In this document: positions 1 through 8,634 of the stretch, one piece after another
How the letters are laid out: every line of letters begins with the position of its first letter
How positions within the stretch are numbered: position 1 is the first letter of the stretch
Assembly: GCA_963807775.1 (NCBI GenBank)
Contig: CAWECY010000010.1
Location: 1 to 64,000, forward strand
From: Bog-473 sp963807775
Lineage (GTDB): Bacteria; Actinomycetota; Acidimicrobiia; Acidimicrobiales; RAAP-2
Length of the DNA: 64,000 bases
Direction of reading: 5' to 3'
Program-made: the position numbers and the translations under genes
The notes under the pieces: model-generated
Databases searched by the model: none
Told to the model about the DNA's origin: nothing
The model's input: only the letters and a program-made list of their open reading frames with translations

Positions 1-1028
1 TTTGAGAGGATGGCCCACGCCTCGTCGACCACGAGGAAGAACTGGCCCCGGCTGTGCGCTCCCGTCGCGCCACTCGAACCCGAACCCGAACCCGTGGCCG
101 CCGTCCGAGCCAGTGCCGCCTGCAACCATGCCGTGGCGCACGCCATCAGCACGCCCAAGGCGGCCGACGAGTACAGCGCGGAAAGATCCAGCACGACCAG
201 CGGCGCCGACAGGTCGAGCCCGGGCGTCGTCGGCCCGTCGAACATGCCGTACAGGTCGCCGTGCACCAGTCGCCGCAATTCGAGGGCGACGTCGCGTCCG
301 TCCTCCAGCAGGTCACGCAGGTCGGTGCGCAGGGATCGCGCCGCTTCGGCACTAGGAGACAGCAGCGCCTCGACCACCATGGGAACGGTGGGCACGCCGT
401 CCGTGCGGCAGGCGTCGGTCAGCGCCACCCCGAGTGCCGCTCGCTCGCGTGGCACGAGGTCACGACGCAAGCAGGCGCTAGCTAGAGAGGACAACAGCTC
501 CGTCCGGCGGCGAGCCGTTGCGTCCTGGCGGAACCCCGTCACCGCTTCTTCGTCACCCACGGCGTCGGCGACTCCGCCATCGGGACCCGGGTCCAGCGGG
601 TTCAGCCGCACCCCGCCTCCGGGCCGCAGCGCCACGGGCCGGACGCCCCATGCGTCGGCCAGATCGCCGTACTCACCTTTGGGATCGACCACCCAGGCCC
701 GCCGGCCGAACACGGCCTGGCGCCACAGGAACGTCTTGACGAAGGCGCTCTTGCCTCGACCGATCTGACCGAACACGACCAGGTTCGGGTTGGAGACCAC
801 GCCGGCGGTGTACAGCTCGAAGGGGTCGAACACGAAGGAGCCCCCCAAGAGGTCGTCGCCGATGACCACCCCCCGTTGGCCCAGACCGGCCTCGGCGATG
901 AACGGATAGGCCGCCCCCAGGTTCCTGGTGGTGACCTGGTGGGAAGGGACCCGCGGCTGTCGTTCTCTCACGGCGGTGAACGGTCGCTCGCCTCCAAGGA
1001 TCAGGCGGCCGCGCCGGGATCCTCTCCG
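1..1028 (-). CDS. VirB4/TraC-like conjugation ATPase (C-terminus off window)
   Basis: Open minus-strand frame running off the left edge. It encodes a P-loop, VFGQIGRGKSAFVKTF (about 735-780), then WVVDPKGEYGDLADAWG and a Walker-B-like FFLVVDEAWAIL near the edge. This layout is that of the ATP-binding protein encoded next to SCO6880 homologues in actinobacterial conjugative elements, which is thought to power type IV secretion at the inner membrane. An in-frame TAA at 1029-1031 limits the 5' side. No ATG is available; GTG at 971 is a plausible start, so the N-terminus is either short or lost at the junction with the DUF1275 fragment. A Gly-Ser run (GSGSGSS) lies just before the Walker B. Confidence 0.75.
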
Positions 1029-1029
1029 T

Positions 1030-1353
1030 TACCTCATCGCGCTGCTCGCCTTCGCCTCGGGCCTGCGCACCCGGGCGGTCCTCCGCACCGGCGTTCCGGG
1101 CATGACCACCACCGTCCTCACCCGGACGCTTACCGGGCTGGCGGCCGACCTTCCCGTGGTCGGCGGGACCAACGCACACGCCGGCCTGCGAACGACCTCG
1201 GTGCTGTGCATGTTCGCCGGTGCATTGGCTGGCGCGCTCCTTCTGCTCCATGCCGACTCGGCCTGGTCCTTGGGTGTCGCCTCGGGGATCGACGTCTGCG
1301 CCGCGCTGTTCTACGCGCGCCAGGCGCCACTCGAGCTGGGCCTGGCGCACTAA
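1030..1353 (+). pseudogene. C-terminal half of a DUF1275 (YoaK-type) membrane protein
   Basis: The plus-strand frame encodes GLRTRAVLRTGVPGMTTTVL, then TRTLTGLAADLP and two hydrophobic segments, ending at TAA 1353. This matches the second half of DUF1275 proteins (about 220-240 residues, six membrane helices). The N-terminal half is missing: upstream the frame stays open only because it lies antisense to the conjugation ATPase. No start codon or ribosome site precedes the conserved part. It is therefore a 5'-truncated remnant whose breakpoint lies at about 1015-1030, head-to-head with the ATPase gene. Confidence 0.7.
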
Positions 1354-1417
1354 GAGAGTCCGTTGCCAACGGTCTCCCGAGTCGTATTCGCGGCGCGGCG
1401 GAGTTCTGAATTCTTGC

Positions 1418-1445
1418 GTATATGACTGCGGGCTCCGTCATATAC
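1418..1445. promoter_or_regulatory. Perfect 9-bp inverted repeat, possible operator
   Basis: GTATATGAC and GTCATATAC flank a 10-base GC-rich loop. The AT-rich arms stand out from the surrounding sequence. It lies between the ends of the convergent DUF1275 remnant and sulfatase gene, so it could be a two-fold operator left from an older arrangement or a weak bidirectional hairpin. There is no T-run. Confidence 0.35.
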
Positions 1446-1609
1446 AGCAGTGGACAAGTGGCCCGGAGGTCCGCGAATACGTTGCGAACGACACGCCCGG
1501 CTCAGCACAGGCGCGCCGACCCGGCCAGGAAGACCGTTCAGTCTGATCAGAGAAGGGTTTCGTCCCGGACCGGGCCGGCAAGTGGCCGCCCGGCGCCCAC
1601 CCGAGCCTC

Positions 1610-3274
1610 CTACGCGATCCCCAACCGCTCGAGCTGCTCGCGCGGCGCCTCCAGCGCCACCAAAGAGACCCGCAGAAGCTCGACCATGTCCGCCTCGGCC
1701 CGGGTCCCCACCAGGTTCTCTTCCTCTCCCGGGTCGACGTCCAGGTCGAAGAGGAAGTGGGCGTCCACGGCGTTCCCCCCGACCCAGAAGGGCAGGCGGT
1801 CTCCCTCGGCGAAGGGCTGGCGGATCACCGGCACCTCTGATCCAGGCATGAAGTCCAGCCAGGCCCGCTTGTCCGGCGCCGGCAGCCGTACCGCGTCCTC
1901 CAAGCCATGGACTGGCATGGTCGACCAGCGGTTGGACCACATCGACAAAGGGAAGTTCGTCTCCACCGCCCCCCGGGCGTACTTCGCACGCCCGTCGGTC
2001 ACCTGGACCCAGTTACCGAAGACACCCCCTATGGCCCACTCGCGCACGGACGACGCCGACCCGGTCACCAACGGCAGCAACGAGGCGCCGTGAGCTGCGG
2101 CGGCGCCGGCAGCCGACACCCCGAAGACGTCGGCGATGGTGGCGTGCAGGTCGACATTCGTCGTCAGGGCCCCGCACTCCACGCCCCCGTCTACGCCGGG
2201 TGCCGACATCAACAAGGGCGTGTGACCCAGCGGCTCGTATTGCATGACCCCGGGCTTGCCCCAGATGTCCTTCTCACCGAGATAGTGGCCGTGGTCCGTG
2301 CACACGATCACTGCCGTCGACTCCCACAGCCCCCGCTCCTCTAAGGCGGAGAAGATCTCGCCCACCCAGTGGTCGATCATGGAGAGCTTGGCCCCGTAGT
2401 TGGCCCGCAGCTGGCGCCCCTCCCGCTCGCTCAGCCGCCCCGCCTCGACCGCGCCCACGTCGTAGGGCGGCCAGATCAGCAGGTCGCCCTCCCACTCAGG
2501 GTCGTAGCGCCCCGCCCACGGCGTCGGCGTGTCGAAGGGCTCGTGCGGGTCGAACTCGTCCACGAAGAGCAGGAACGGCGCTCCCTCCTCCCCCGACCCC
2601 GAACCGGAGCCCGAACCGGAGCCCGGCCTCGGCGCCCCTCGCCGCAGCCATTCCGCCGCCGTGCGCATCACCCGCGGCCCGGGGAAGTCCACCTCGTCAC
2701 GGAAGAACGTCCGCGAACGGTCGTAGGCCCTATCCAGTGCCGACCCCCACCCCATGCGGTCGCGCCAGTACCAGCCACCGCCACGGGCCGGCAGGGCCGG
2801 TGCGCCCACCCAGCTCGGGTCGCTGTACGTGCGCCACGGGTCGCCCTCGTGCCCGCGCACGTAGTCCCAGGCCGAGAAGTCGGTGTGGTAGTTCTCCCCG
2901 CCCGTCTCGAAGAGGTGCGGGTGGTCGGAGACGAGCATGGTGGTCACGCCGGCCCGGCGCAGCTGCGCCGTGATGGGCTCCTCCCAAATCTCAATCGACC
3001 CCCACGGCCGCCACAGGAAGTCGAGTGACCCGCACAAGATGTCGTGGCGCGCCGGCATGCACGGCAGCGAACCCGTCACGTGGGACGTGAAGCGCACCGC
3101 CCGCTCCCGGGCGAAGCGGTCGAGGTTCGGCGTCTCGAACTCCGTCCCCCCGTAGCAGCCGAGCATGTGGCGGTTCAGGCTGTCGAGCAGCAGCACGACC
3201 AGGTTCCGGGCGCCGCCGCGGCCCCGCCCTGCATCACCCCCCGCCGGCAAACCAGGGTCGGTACGACCGGACAT
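1610..3274 (-). CDS. Type I sulfatase / alkaline-phosphatase-superfamily hydrolase
   Basis: 554 residues. N-terminal metal ligand region LVVLLLDSLNRHMLGCYGG (Asp31) and sulfatase core motif CMPAR (CxPxR; Cys72 would become formylglycine). A later DHGHYLGEKDIWGKPG segment carries further metal/substrate ligands. Predicted to hydrolyse sulfate esters; the substrate cannot be told. No signal peptide is evident, so it looks cytoplasmic. A (Gly-Ser)5 run near residue 220 forms a low-complexity loop. It starts 31 bp after the SCO6880-like gene on the same strand and so separates that gene from its usual ATPase partner, suggesting insertion into the conjugation operon. Confidence 0.85.
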   Translation of the reverse strand: MSGRTDPGLPAGGDAGRGRGGARNLVVLLLDSLNRHMLGCYGGTEFETPNLDRFARERAVRFTSHVTGSLPCMPARHDILCGSLDFLWRPWGSIEIWEEPITAQLRRAGVTTMLVSDHPHLFETGGENYHTDFSAWDYVRGHEGDPWRTYSDPSWVGAPALPARGGGWYWRDRMGWGSALDRAYDRSRTFFRDEVDFPGPRVMRTAAEWLRRGAPRPGSGSGSGSGSGEEGAPFLLFVDEFDPHEPFDTPTPWAGRYDPEWEGDLLIWPPYDVGAVEAGRLSEREGRQLRANYGAKLSMIDHWVGEIFSALEERGLWESTAVIVCTDHGHYLGEKDIWGKPGVMQYEPLGHTPLLMSAPGVDGGVECGALTTNVDLHATIADVFGVSAAGAAAAHGASLLPLVTGSASSVREWAIGGVFGNWVQVTDGRAKYARGAVETNFPLSMWSNRWSTMPVHGLEDAVRLPAPDKRAWLDFMPGSEVPVIRQPFAEGDRLPFWVGGNAVDAHFLFDLDVDPGEEENLVGTRAEADMVELLRVSLVALEAPREQLERLGIA

Positions 3275-3305
3275 GGAGGGTCATCGTAGGTGGGCCCCGA
3301 CGACG

Positions 3306-4682
3306 TCAACGCAGCCCGCGGCACAGCGGCAGCGTGCAGGTGTAGGCCGAGGCCTGGTCCCCGTATAGGCGACGGAGCGCCAGCCGGCTCTGCCCGGCCA
3401 CGTGCGCCAGGGCGTCACACGCCGGCCCCAGTTCCTCCTCGCTCGGGGCCGAGATCGTCACGAAGCCCGAGTAGCGGAACGAGGCGTGCCCCTCGGCCAG
3501 CTCGGCCTCTCGCCGGGCCAGCACCTCGGACTCGCGGGCGTGGCGCGCCGTCGAGACGAAGCCACCGCGCCGTCGCAGTTCCGAGTCGGCCAGGTCGGCC
3601 GTACGCGACGCCTCCACCTTGCGCAACGCGGCATCGGCCCCGAGCGGCTCCATCACCACGGAGAGGCTCGAGCGCACCGAGCTCAGGAGCAGCGGAGCCA
3701 GGAAGTCGCTCCGCACCTCTATCCGCGGCCACTCCGCCACCCAGAAGGTGGCATGCACCATCCCGTCCACCCGCACGGATGACCACGACTCCTCCATGGC
3801 CATGGGCCACGCGTCGGGCGAGGGCGATCTGGCATCGAAGCTGGCCGACTGCGGCTCGTAGGTGCGCACGAGCTGGTGCGCCAGCTCTTCGGACGTCAGC
3901 ACGGCGTCGACCTGCACGTCGGCGTCGCCGAGCAGCCGCACCAGCGATTGCACCTCGCGGGCCAGCACGGCGCTGCCCGCCTCGACCGACTTGGTCTGCC
4001 GTACCTGCACGGCCAGCACTACCTCGTGGCCGCAGGCGGTCGAGTCCATGTCGCCCAGCAACGAGTGATACGACGCCGTGCAGGCGGACGCCACGCCAGG
4101 CACCGCCGCCTCCGCCACATAGGCGCGCACGCCCTGCCCGTCGTCGGGGAACGACGCCGCCACCCACTGCACGCGTTGCACCGGCGAGCCTTCCCGGGCC
4201 AGCGAGGCCAGCACCGATGACCAGGCGCCGACCCGGCGGTCCTGCTCGTCGGACCCGAGCAGGGCGAAGCTGCGGCCCCGCAGCGACAGCGCCGCGGTGA
4301 GGGTGCGCGTGCGCTGGTCGTGCACCACGCCCATGTCGCGCCACTCGCAGCGCAGGAGCCGGACGCCGCGCAGGGCGCCCATGCGCCGCCCACCGCCGCG
4401 GCCGGACCTCGCCCCGGCCCGCCGGGCCCCCCAGCACACGGCCACCGGCAGCCACTCGTCACCCGTGCGGCCCGCCACAGGGACCGTGGCCAGCGCGCCG
4501 TACAGCACGAGGATGCCGACGGCCGCGGCCACGCCGGCCGCGTTGGGCTCCCAACGCAGCGCCAGCACGCCGAAGACGAGCCCGACGGCGACGGTGACGA
4601 TCTGCCCCGCCCGCCACCCGGCCAGTACCCCGCCCCGCTCCCGGGGCCCGAACCGGTACCGCGCCCCGCGGTCGCCGCTCAC
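3306..4682 (-). CDS. SCO6880-family type IV secretion/conjugation protein
   Basis: 458 residues with two N-terminal hydrophobic segments (about 28-45 and 50-70), then a long soluble domain, as in SCO6880-like proteins of actinobacterial integrative elements. The family is found beside TrbL/VirB6- and VirB4-like genes and is taken to be an inner-membrane component of the transfer channel. The ATG overlaps the stop of the upstream small gene (ATGA), pointing to translational coupling. Neighbours on both sides support the assignment; no catalytic motif is visible. Confidence 0.8.
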   Translation of the reverse strand: MSGDRGARYRFGPRERGGVLAGWRAGQIVTVAVGLVFGVLALRWEPNAAGVAAAVGILVLYGALATVPVAGRTGDEWLPVAVCWGARRAGARSGRGGGRRMGALRGVRLLRCEWRDMGVVHDQRTRTLTAALSLRGRSFALLGSDEQDRRVGAWSSVLASLAREGSPVQRVQWVAASFPDDGQGVRAYVAEAAVPGVASACTASYHSLLGDMDSTACGHEVVLAVQVRQTKSVEAGSAVLAREVQSLVRLLGDADVQVDAVLTSEELAHQLVRTYEPQSASFDARSPSPDAWPMAMEESWSSVRVDGMVHATFWVAEWPRIEVRSDFLAPLLLSSVRSSLSVVMEPLGADAALRKVEASRTADLADSELRRRGGFVSTARHARESEVLARREAELAEGHASFRYSGFVTISAPSEEELGPACDALAHVAGQSRLALRRLYGDQASAYTCTLPLCRGLR

Positions 4683-4933
4683 GCCGACCCCGTCCCACTG
4701 CCCTCATCGGGACTCTGGCCCGGTGGCCAGGCGGGCGGCAGGGACTTCAGATGTGGCAGGCCCCTGGCGTCGGGTCCCATGCAGGCGCGGTCGCGCCCCG
4801 GCTCAACCGGCCCCGTAAGCGCGAAACCCGCCGGCACGCCTTGCCACTTCCACGCGTCCTCTGCCCGCTTGGCCCCTCGCCATTCAGGCTTGCCCCAGCG
4901 GTTCGTCACCCACGACCCCGGCAGCCCGCCCAT
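4679..4933 (-). CDS. Small protein between TrbL-like and SCO6880-like genes
   Basis: 84 residues from ATG 4933, beginning MGGLPGSWVTNRWGKPEWRG. Rich in Trp, Pro and Gly, with no membrane segment. Its start sits just after the TrbL-like stop (4941) and its stop overlaps the SCO6880-like ATG by four bases, so it is almost certainly translated as part of this operon. A longer reading of the frame runs antisense-like through the polyglycine tail of the TrbL-like gene and is rejected. Function unknown; a small transfer-operon protein by position. Confidence 0.6.
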   Translation of the reverse strand: MGGLPGSWVTNRWGKPEWRGAKRAEDAWKWQGVPAGFALTGPVEPGRDRACMGPDARGLPHLKSLPPAWPPGQSPDEGSGTGSA

Positions 4934-4940
4934 GTCGTCA

Positions 4941-5012
4941 TCATCCACCACCACCACCATCGCCACCACCACCATCGCCGCCGCCACCGCCACCGCCACC
5001 ACCACCACCACC
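4941..5012. repeat. CCACCA-type microsatellite coding polyglycine
   Basis: Tandem CCACCA/CCACCG-like triplets read as Gly (and Asp) codons at the 3' end of the TrbL-like gene. The tract is prone to slippage, and a length change in multiples of three would alter only the tail. Confidence 0.6.
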
Positions 5013-6206
5013 GGACTTCGGCCCCTTGATCGGGATCGGTCCCCGATCACGCAACGGTGTCGCCTCGCGCTCGCCCGACAGAGTCTCCTCCAGGATCTGC
5101 GGCGAGGAGGCCAGGCCCTCTGCCGGCCCGCCGGCCGGCCCGGTCTGTCCCCCGTTCTCCGGCGTGGCCTGTTCCCGCGTCTCGCCGCCGCCGCCGGCCC
5201 CCTTGGCCGATGCCAGCACCCGCGCCGCGCTCACACCTTCGCCGAGCGCCACCTGCGCCGCCGTCCGGACGGGCCGGGACGCCACCCCGGTCGCTCGCGA
5301 CCGCAGCCCCTCCAAATGGCCCACCGCCCCCGCCTCCATGACCGGGATCAACCGCAACAAGGCAAAGGGCGTGAAGGTCGCCATGACCAGCAAGGCCCCG
5401 CCGGCCAGCACCGACGAGAACCCCGACCCGTGCGACCCGCTCCCCGCCGTGCCCGAGGACACCGCCCCGGCGGCCAGGCTCAGCACGGCCACGATCACGA
5501 ACTTGGACAGGATGAGCGCCGCCAGGGTCTCGACCAGACGCCTGCACCAGTGCGAGACGGCCGGCCACACCAGCGTCGCCAGAGCCAGGGGCAGGAAGAG
5601 CACGGCCACGTACACGGCGGCGGCGCGGATCAGCAGCTCGAGCCACAGGACGAACGCGGCCACCGCGACCAATAGCCCCACCAGCAGCAACACGAAGCTG
5701 GCCAGCGACGGGTCGGCGGCCGCGGCCACCAGCCCCGAGGCCACCCCGGCCAGCAGCGTGGTCACGTCGGCCCCGGTCCCCCCGGCGATGGCGTCGCTCA
5801 TGGCGTCGGTGGCCGCCAGGCTCAGGATCACCACCTCAATGGCCACCCCGCCCAGGACCAGCGCCAGGGGCAGCTGCACCAGCACCATCCGCACCAGTTG
5901 CCCCGGGCTCTGGCGCACGACCGCCTGGATAACCGACAGCAACATCAGCGGCAGCACCACGACCCCGGCCAGCGCCGTCATGTCCCCGTAGTGGGCGCGG
6001 AACCAGTCGGCGCCCAGGTCGACGGTGGTCGTGCTCACCAACACGTCGCCGATCTGGGCCAGCAGCCACTCCGCCCCGGTGGCCACCCACTGGCTGATGT
6101 CGTTGAGCGCGGCCTCGAAGCCCGACGACGCCAGCGAGCCGCCCAGGCTGCCCACCTGGCAGACGGGGTTGAGGGCGTCGAGCCCGGTGCAACCGGCAGC
6201 CAGCAT
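4941..6206 (-). CDS. TrbL/VirB6-like conjugation membrane protein with polyglycine tail
   Basis: 421 residues with about six hydrophobic segments over residues 80-310, typical of VirB6/TrbL channel proteins of type IV secretion systems. The C-terminal cytoplasmic tail (310-421) is Gly/Ala/Glu-rich and ends in some 25 residues of almost pure glycine with a few Asp. A GAGGAGGG ribosome site precedes the ATG. Located between the pilin-like and SCO6880-like genes, as in actinobacterial conjugative elements. The glycine tail is encoded by a CCACCA-type repeat that could vary in length. Confidence 0.8.
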   Translation of the reverse strand: MLAAGCTGLDALNPVCQVGSLGGSLASSGFEAALNDISQWVATGAEWLLAQIGDVLVSTTTVDLGADWFRAHYGDMTALAGVVVLPLMLLSVIQAVVRQSPGQLVRMVLVQLPLALVLGGVAIEVVILSLAATDAMSDAIAGGTGADVTTLLAGVASGLVAAAADPSLASFVLLLVGLLVAVAAFVLWLELLIRAAAVYVAVLFLPLALATLVWPAVSHWCRRLVETLAALILSKFVIVAVLSLAAGAVSSGTAGSGSHGSGFSSVLAGGALLVMATFTPFALLRLIPVMEAGAVGHLEGLRSRATGVASRPVRTAAQVALGEGVSAARVLASAKGAGGGGETREQATPENGGQTGPAGGPAEGLASSPQILEETLSGEREATPLRDRGPIPIKGPKSGGGGGGGGGGGGDGGGGDGGGGG

Positions 6207-6299
6207 TGGTCGGTCCCTCCTCGTGGGTCGTGGTCGTCGGATCGTCGCGTCGTCGGGTCGTGGGTCGTGCAGCGTCTTCGTCGGCCCCTCGGCCCTCGA

Positions 6300-6593
6300 T
6301 CAGTGCAGGTTGACTCCGGTGTTGAAGAAGAAATTGATGAGCGGCGGCGCGGCGCCGATCAGCAGCGCGGCCAGGCCCGACACCAGCACGGCCCGCCGCC
6401 CGACCATCGTCTGCTGGAAGTTCTGCGCGTGCACGCCCAGCGCCCAGGCGGCGGCGCCGATGACCAGCCCGGCCAGCGCCGCCACCAGCGCCCAGGCGCC
6501 GAGCCCGTTGACGAGCGTCTGGAGCGTTCCACCGCCGGGGAGTGCGTTCATGTCCGGGTTCAACGAGACGTCGGCTAGATGCCACACGACCAT
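6300..6593 (-). CDS. DUF6112-like pilin-like small membrane protein
   Basis: 97 residues from ATG 6593, chosen over an upstream ATG because a clean GGAGG lies 7 bases before it. Two hydrophobic segments (about 27-50 and 66-86) are joined by a short polar loop containing HAQNFQQTMVGRRAV, the layout of VirB2-like pilins and of the DUF6112 family found directly upstream of TrbL-like genes in actinobacterial conjugative elements. It heads the minus-strand transfer operon, 93 bp before the TrbL-like gene. Confidence 0.7.
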   Translation of the reverse strand: MVVWHLADVSLNPDMNALPGGGTLQTLVNGLGAWALVAALAGLVIGAAAWALGVHAQNFQQTMVGRRAVLVSGLAALLIGAAPPLINFFFNTGVNLH

Positions 6594-6909
6594 GGGGTGC
6601 CTCCAGGGTGACTGCGGGCGCCGGGACCTCCGGCGCCCCCTACGCCGGTGAACGGTTGGTCGCCCGCCGGCGTGTTTCACCCCGTTTCGCGTTTTCCCGT
6701 GTCAATCCGTGGATCCCTTCCGCCCTTCACCCGCTTGTCACGCGGGCGCGTCTGAGCGCCCGGACCCGGGTGGCCTGGCGGCCCGCCGCCCGGGTTCTGC
6801 CCACCGTCGGCGCGGCGGCACCCCTCTTGACCTGGCAAACGATCGCTGGGGCACTGCTCACCCTTAGCTTCAGACAGACGTTCGCCGTGTACCTTGTGGC
6901 CCTGTCATA
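6594..6909. other. Divergent intergenic region
   Basis: 316 bp between the transfer operon (minus) and the senX3-like gene (plus). It must hold both promoters. I see no convincing -35/-10 pair and no RNA gene. Confidence 0.4.
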
Positions 6910-8634
6910 TTGGGGGACGTGCCGTTGCGTGGACTGAGCGGGGAAATCAGTCTCAACCAGTCGCAGGAGATCGTGGCCATCGTCATAGTGGTGGCCGCGC
7001 TCGCCCTCGTCATCGTCGTCGCCTCGCTCCTCGGGCGGCGATCGGGTCGGCGCGCCATCAGTCAGCGCGTCTCCGCGCTCGGCAACCGCCTCGGCCTCGA
7101 TCCGCCCGAGGACGAATACAACATCGAGACCTCGCTGGCCTACCTGGAACAGGTCACCGGCGGCGCGGCCCAGGCCGTCACCGAGTCGAGCTCGGACGCC
7201 ATCCGCTTGCGCCGCTCCCTCGACACCCTGACCCAGGGCGTGGTGCTGTGCGACGAGAATGGCACCGTCATCTACCGCAACGGCCGGGCCAACGCGCTCA
7301 TGGTCAGCCGCCACGGCGACGCGCTGGCGGCGCAGGCCGTGACCGAACTGCTCGAGGACGCCTGGCACGAGGGCTCGGCCGAGCGCGTCCTCGACCTGTA
7401 CGGCCCGCCGCGGCGCACGCTGCAGGTGCGCGCCCGCCAGATCGACGACGGGCGCCGGCCGCTCGGCGTCATCGCGCTCATTGAGGACGTCTCGGAGCGC
7501 CGCCGGCTCGAGGAGATCCGCCGCGACTTCGTGGCCAACGTCAGCCACGAGCTGAAGACGCCCATGGGCGCGCTCGGCCTGCTGGCCGAGACGCTGGTTT
7601 CCGAGCCCGACCCCGAGGTGGCCCAGCGCCTGGCCGGCCGCATCCACAACGAGGCCTTCCGGGTCAGCCGCATCATCGACGACCTGCTCGACCTGTCGCG
7701 CATCGAGTCCGAGGAGGCCCCGCCGCGCGAGCCCGTGCTGGTCAACCTGGTCATGGCCGACGCCATCGAGCGGGTGCGGGCGACGGCCGACCAGCGCGGC
7801 ATCGAGATCGTGCTGCACGAGCCCTCGCCGCCCGTGGCCGTGATGGGCGACCGGCGCCAGCTCGTCTCGGCCATGCACGCCCTGCTCGAGAACGCCATCA
7901 CCTACTCCTACGACAACGCCAAGGTCGTCGTGACCGGCGTCGTCCAGCGCTCCAACCCCAACCTGTCGCACCCGAGCCTGACCACCGGCCCGGCGGCGGG
8001 CATGGCGGACAGTCTGGGCTCCAACGAGTTCTTCACGGGCGAGGTGCCCATCGTCAGGCCCGACATGAGCGCGACCGGGTCGGGGCCAGAGAACGAGGCC
8101 GCCGACGCGGACCGGAGCAAGCCGGGGAGCGATCCGGAAGGCCGGATCCGCACCGAGTCCGAACCCGGACGCCGGGCCGGCGCGGACCGACCGGTCGAAC
8201 CCATCTTCATCCCCGAGATCCTGGATCAGTACTCGCCGCCCAGCGGGGACGACACCCAGGGCACGGCGGCCACCGGCACCACCGGGCCGCCGTCCGGCGA
8301 GGGCGAAGAGGCGGCGGCGGCGGCCGCGGCCGGGGCCGGGGCGGACGTCACCTCCTCCATGCCGAGCTGGCGCATCGAAGAGCGCGACAGCGTGCGGCTG
8401 TCGGTCCAGGACCACGGCGTAGGCATCCCGGCCCGCGACCTCGACCGCATCTTCGAGCGTTTCTACCGCGTCGACCACGGGCGCAGCCGGGTGACCGGCG
8501 GCACCGGCCTCGGCCTGTCCATCGTGCGCCACGTGGCCAACAACCACCAGGGCTGGGTCGACGTCGAGTCGCGCGAGGGCGAGGGCTCCACCTTCACGCT
8601 CGTGCTGCCCATCCAAGCGGAGAGAGTGGTGTGA
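6910..8634 (+). CDS. senX3: SenX3/PhoR-type sensor histidine kinase with a large insert in the ATPase domain
   Basis: 574 residues. One membrane helix (18-41), a PAS-like region (100-195), HisKA box FVANVSHELKTPMGALGLL (His213), N box LLENAITYS (325-333), G1 DHGVGIP (501-507) and G2 GGTGLGLS (530-537). Between N box and G1 lies about 140 residues of low-complexity sequence rich in Gly, Ser, Glu, Pro and Ala that ordinary SenX3/PhoR kinases lack. The stop overlaps the response-regulator start, so the pair is coupled; by family it senses phosphate limitation through PstSCAB/PhoU, which is not seen here. Start is TTG 6910 or GTG 6919. Confidence 0.85.
   Translation: MGDVPLRGLSGEISLNQSQEIVAIVIVVAALALVIVVASLLGRRSGRRAISQRVSALGNRLGLDPPEDEYNIETSLAYLEQVTGGAAQAVTESSSDAIRLRRSLDTLTQGVVLCDENGTVIYRNGRANALMVSRHGDALAAQAVTELLEDAWHEGSAERVLDLYGPPRRTLQVRARQIDDGRRPLGVIALIEDVSERRRLEEIRRDFVANVSHELKTPMGALGLLAETLVSEPDPEVAQRLAGRIHNEAFRVSRIIDDLLDLSRIESEEAPPREPVLVNLVMADAIERVRATADQRGIEIVLHEPSPPVAVMGDRRQLVSAMHALLENAITYSYDNAKVVVTGVVQRSNPNLSHPSLTTGPAAGMADSLGSNEFFTGEVPIVRPDMSATGSGPENEAADADRSKPGSDPEGRIRTESEPGRRAGADRPVEPIFIPEILDQYSPPSGDDTQGTAATGTTGPPSGEGEEAAAAAAAGAGADVTSSMPSWRIEERDSVRLSVQDHGVGIPARDLDRIFERFYRVDHGRSRVTGGTGLGLSIVRHVANNHQGWVDVESREGEGSTFTLVLPIQAERVV

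Noticed and set aside
928..1029. Upstream extension of the DUF1275 plus-strand frame
   Set aside because: This part is antisense to the conjugation ATPase and has no membrane-protein pattern; only the sequence after about 1030 matches the family.
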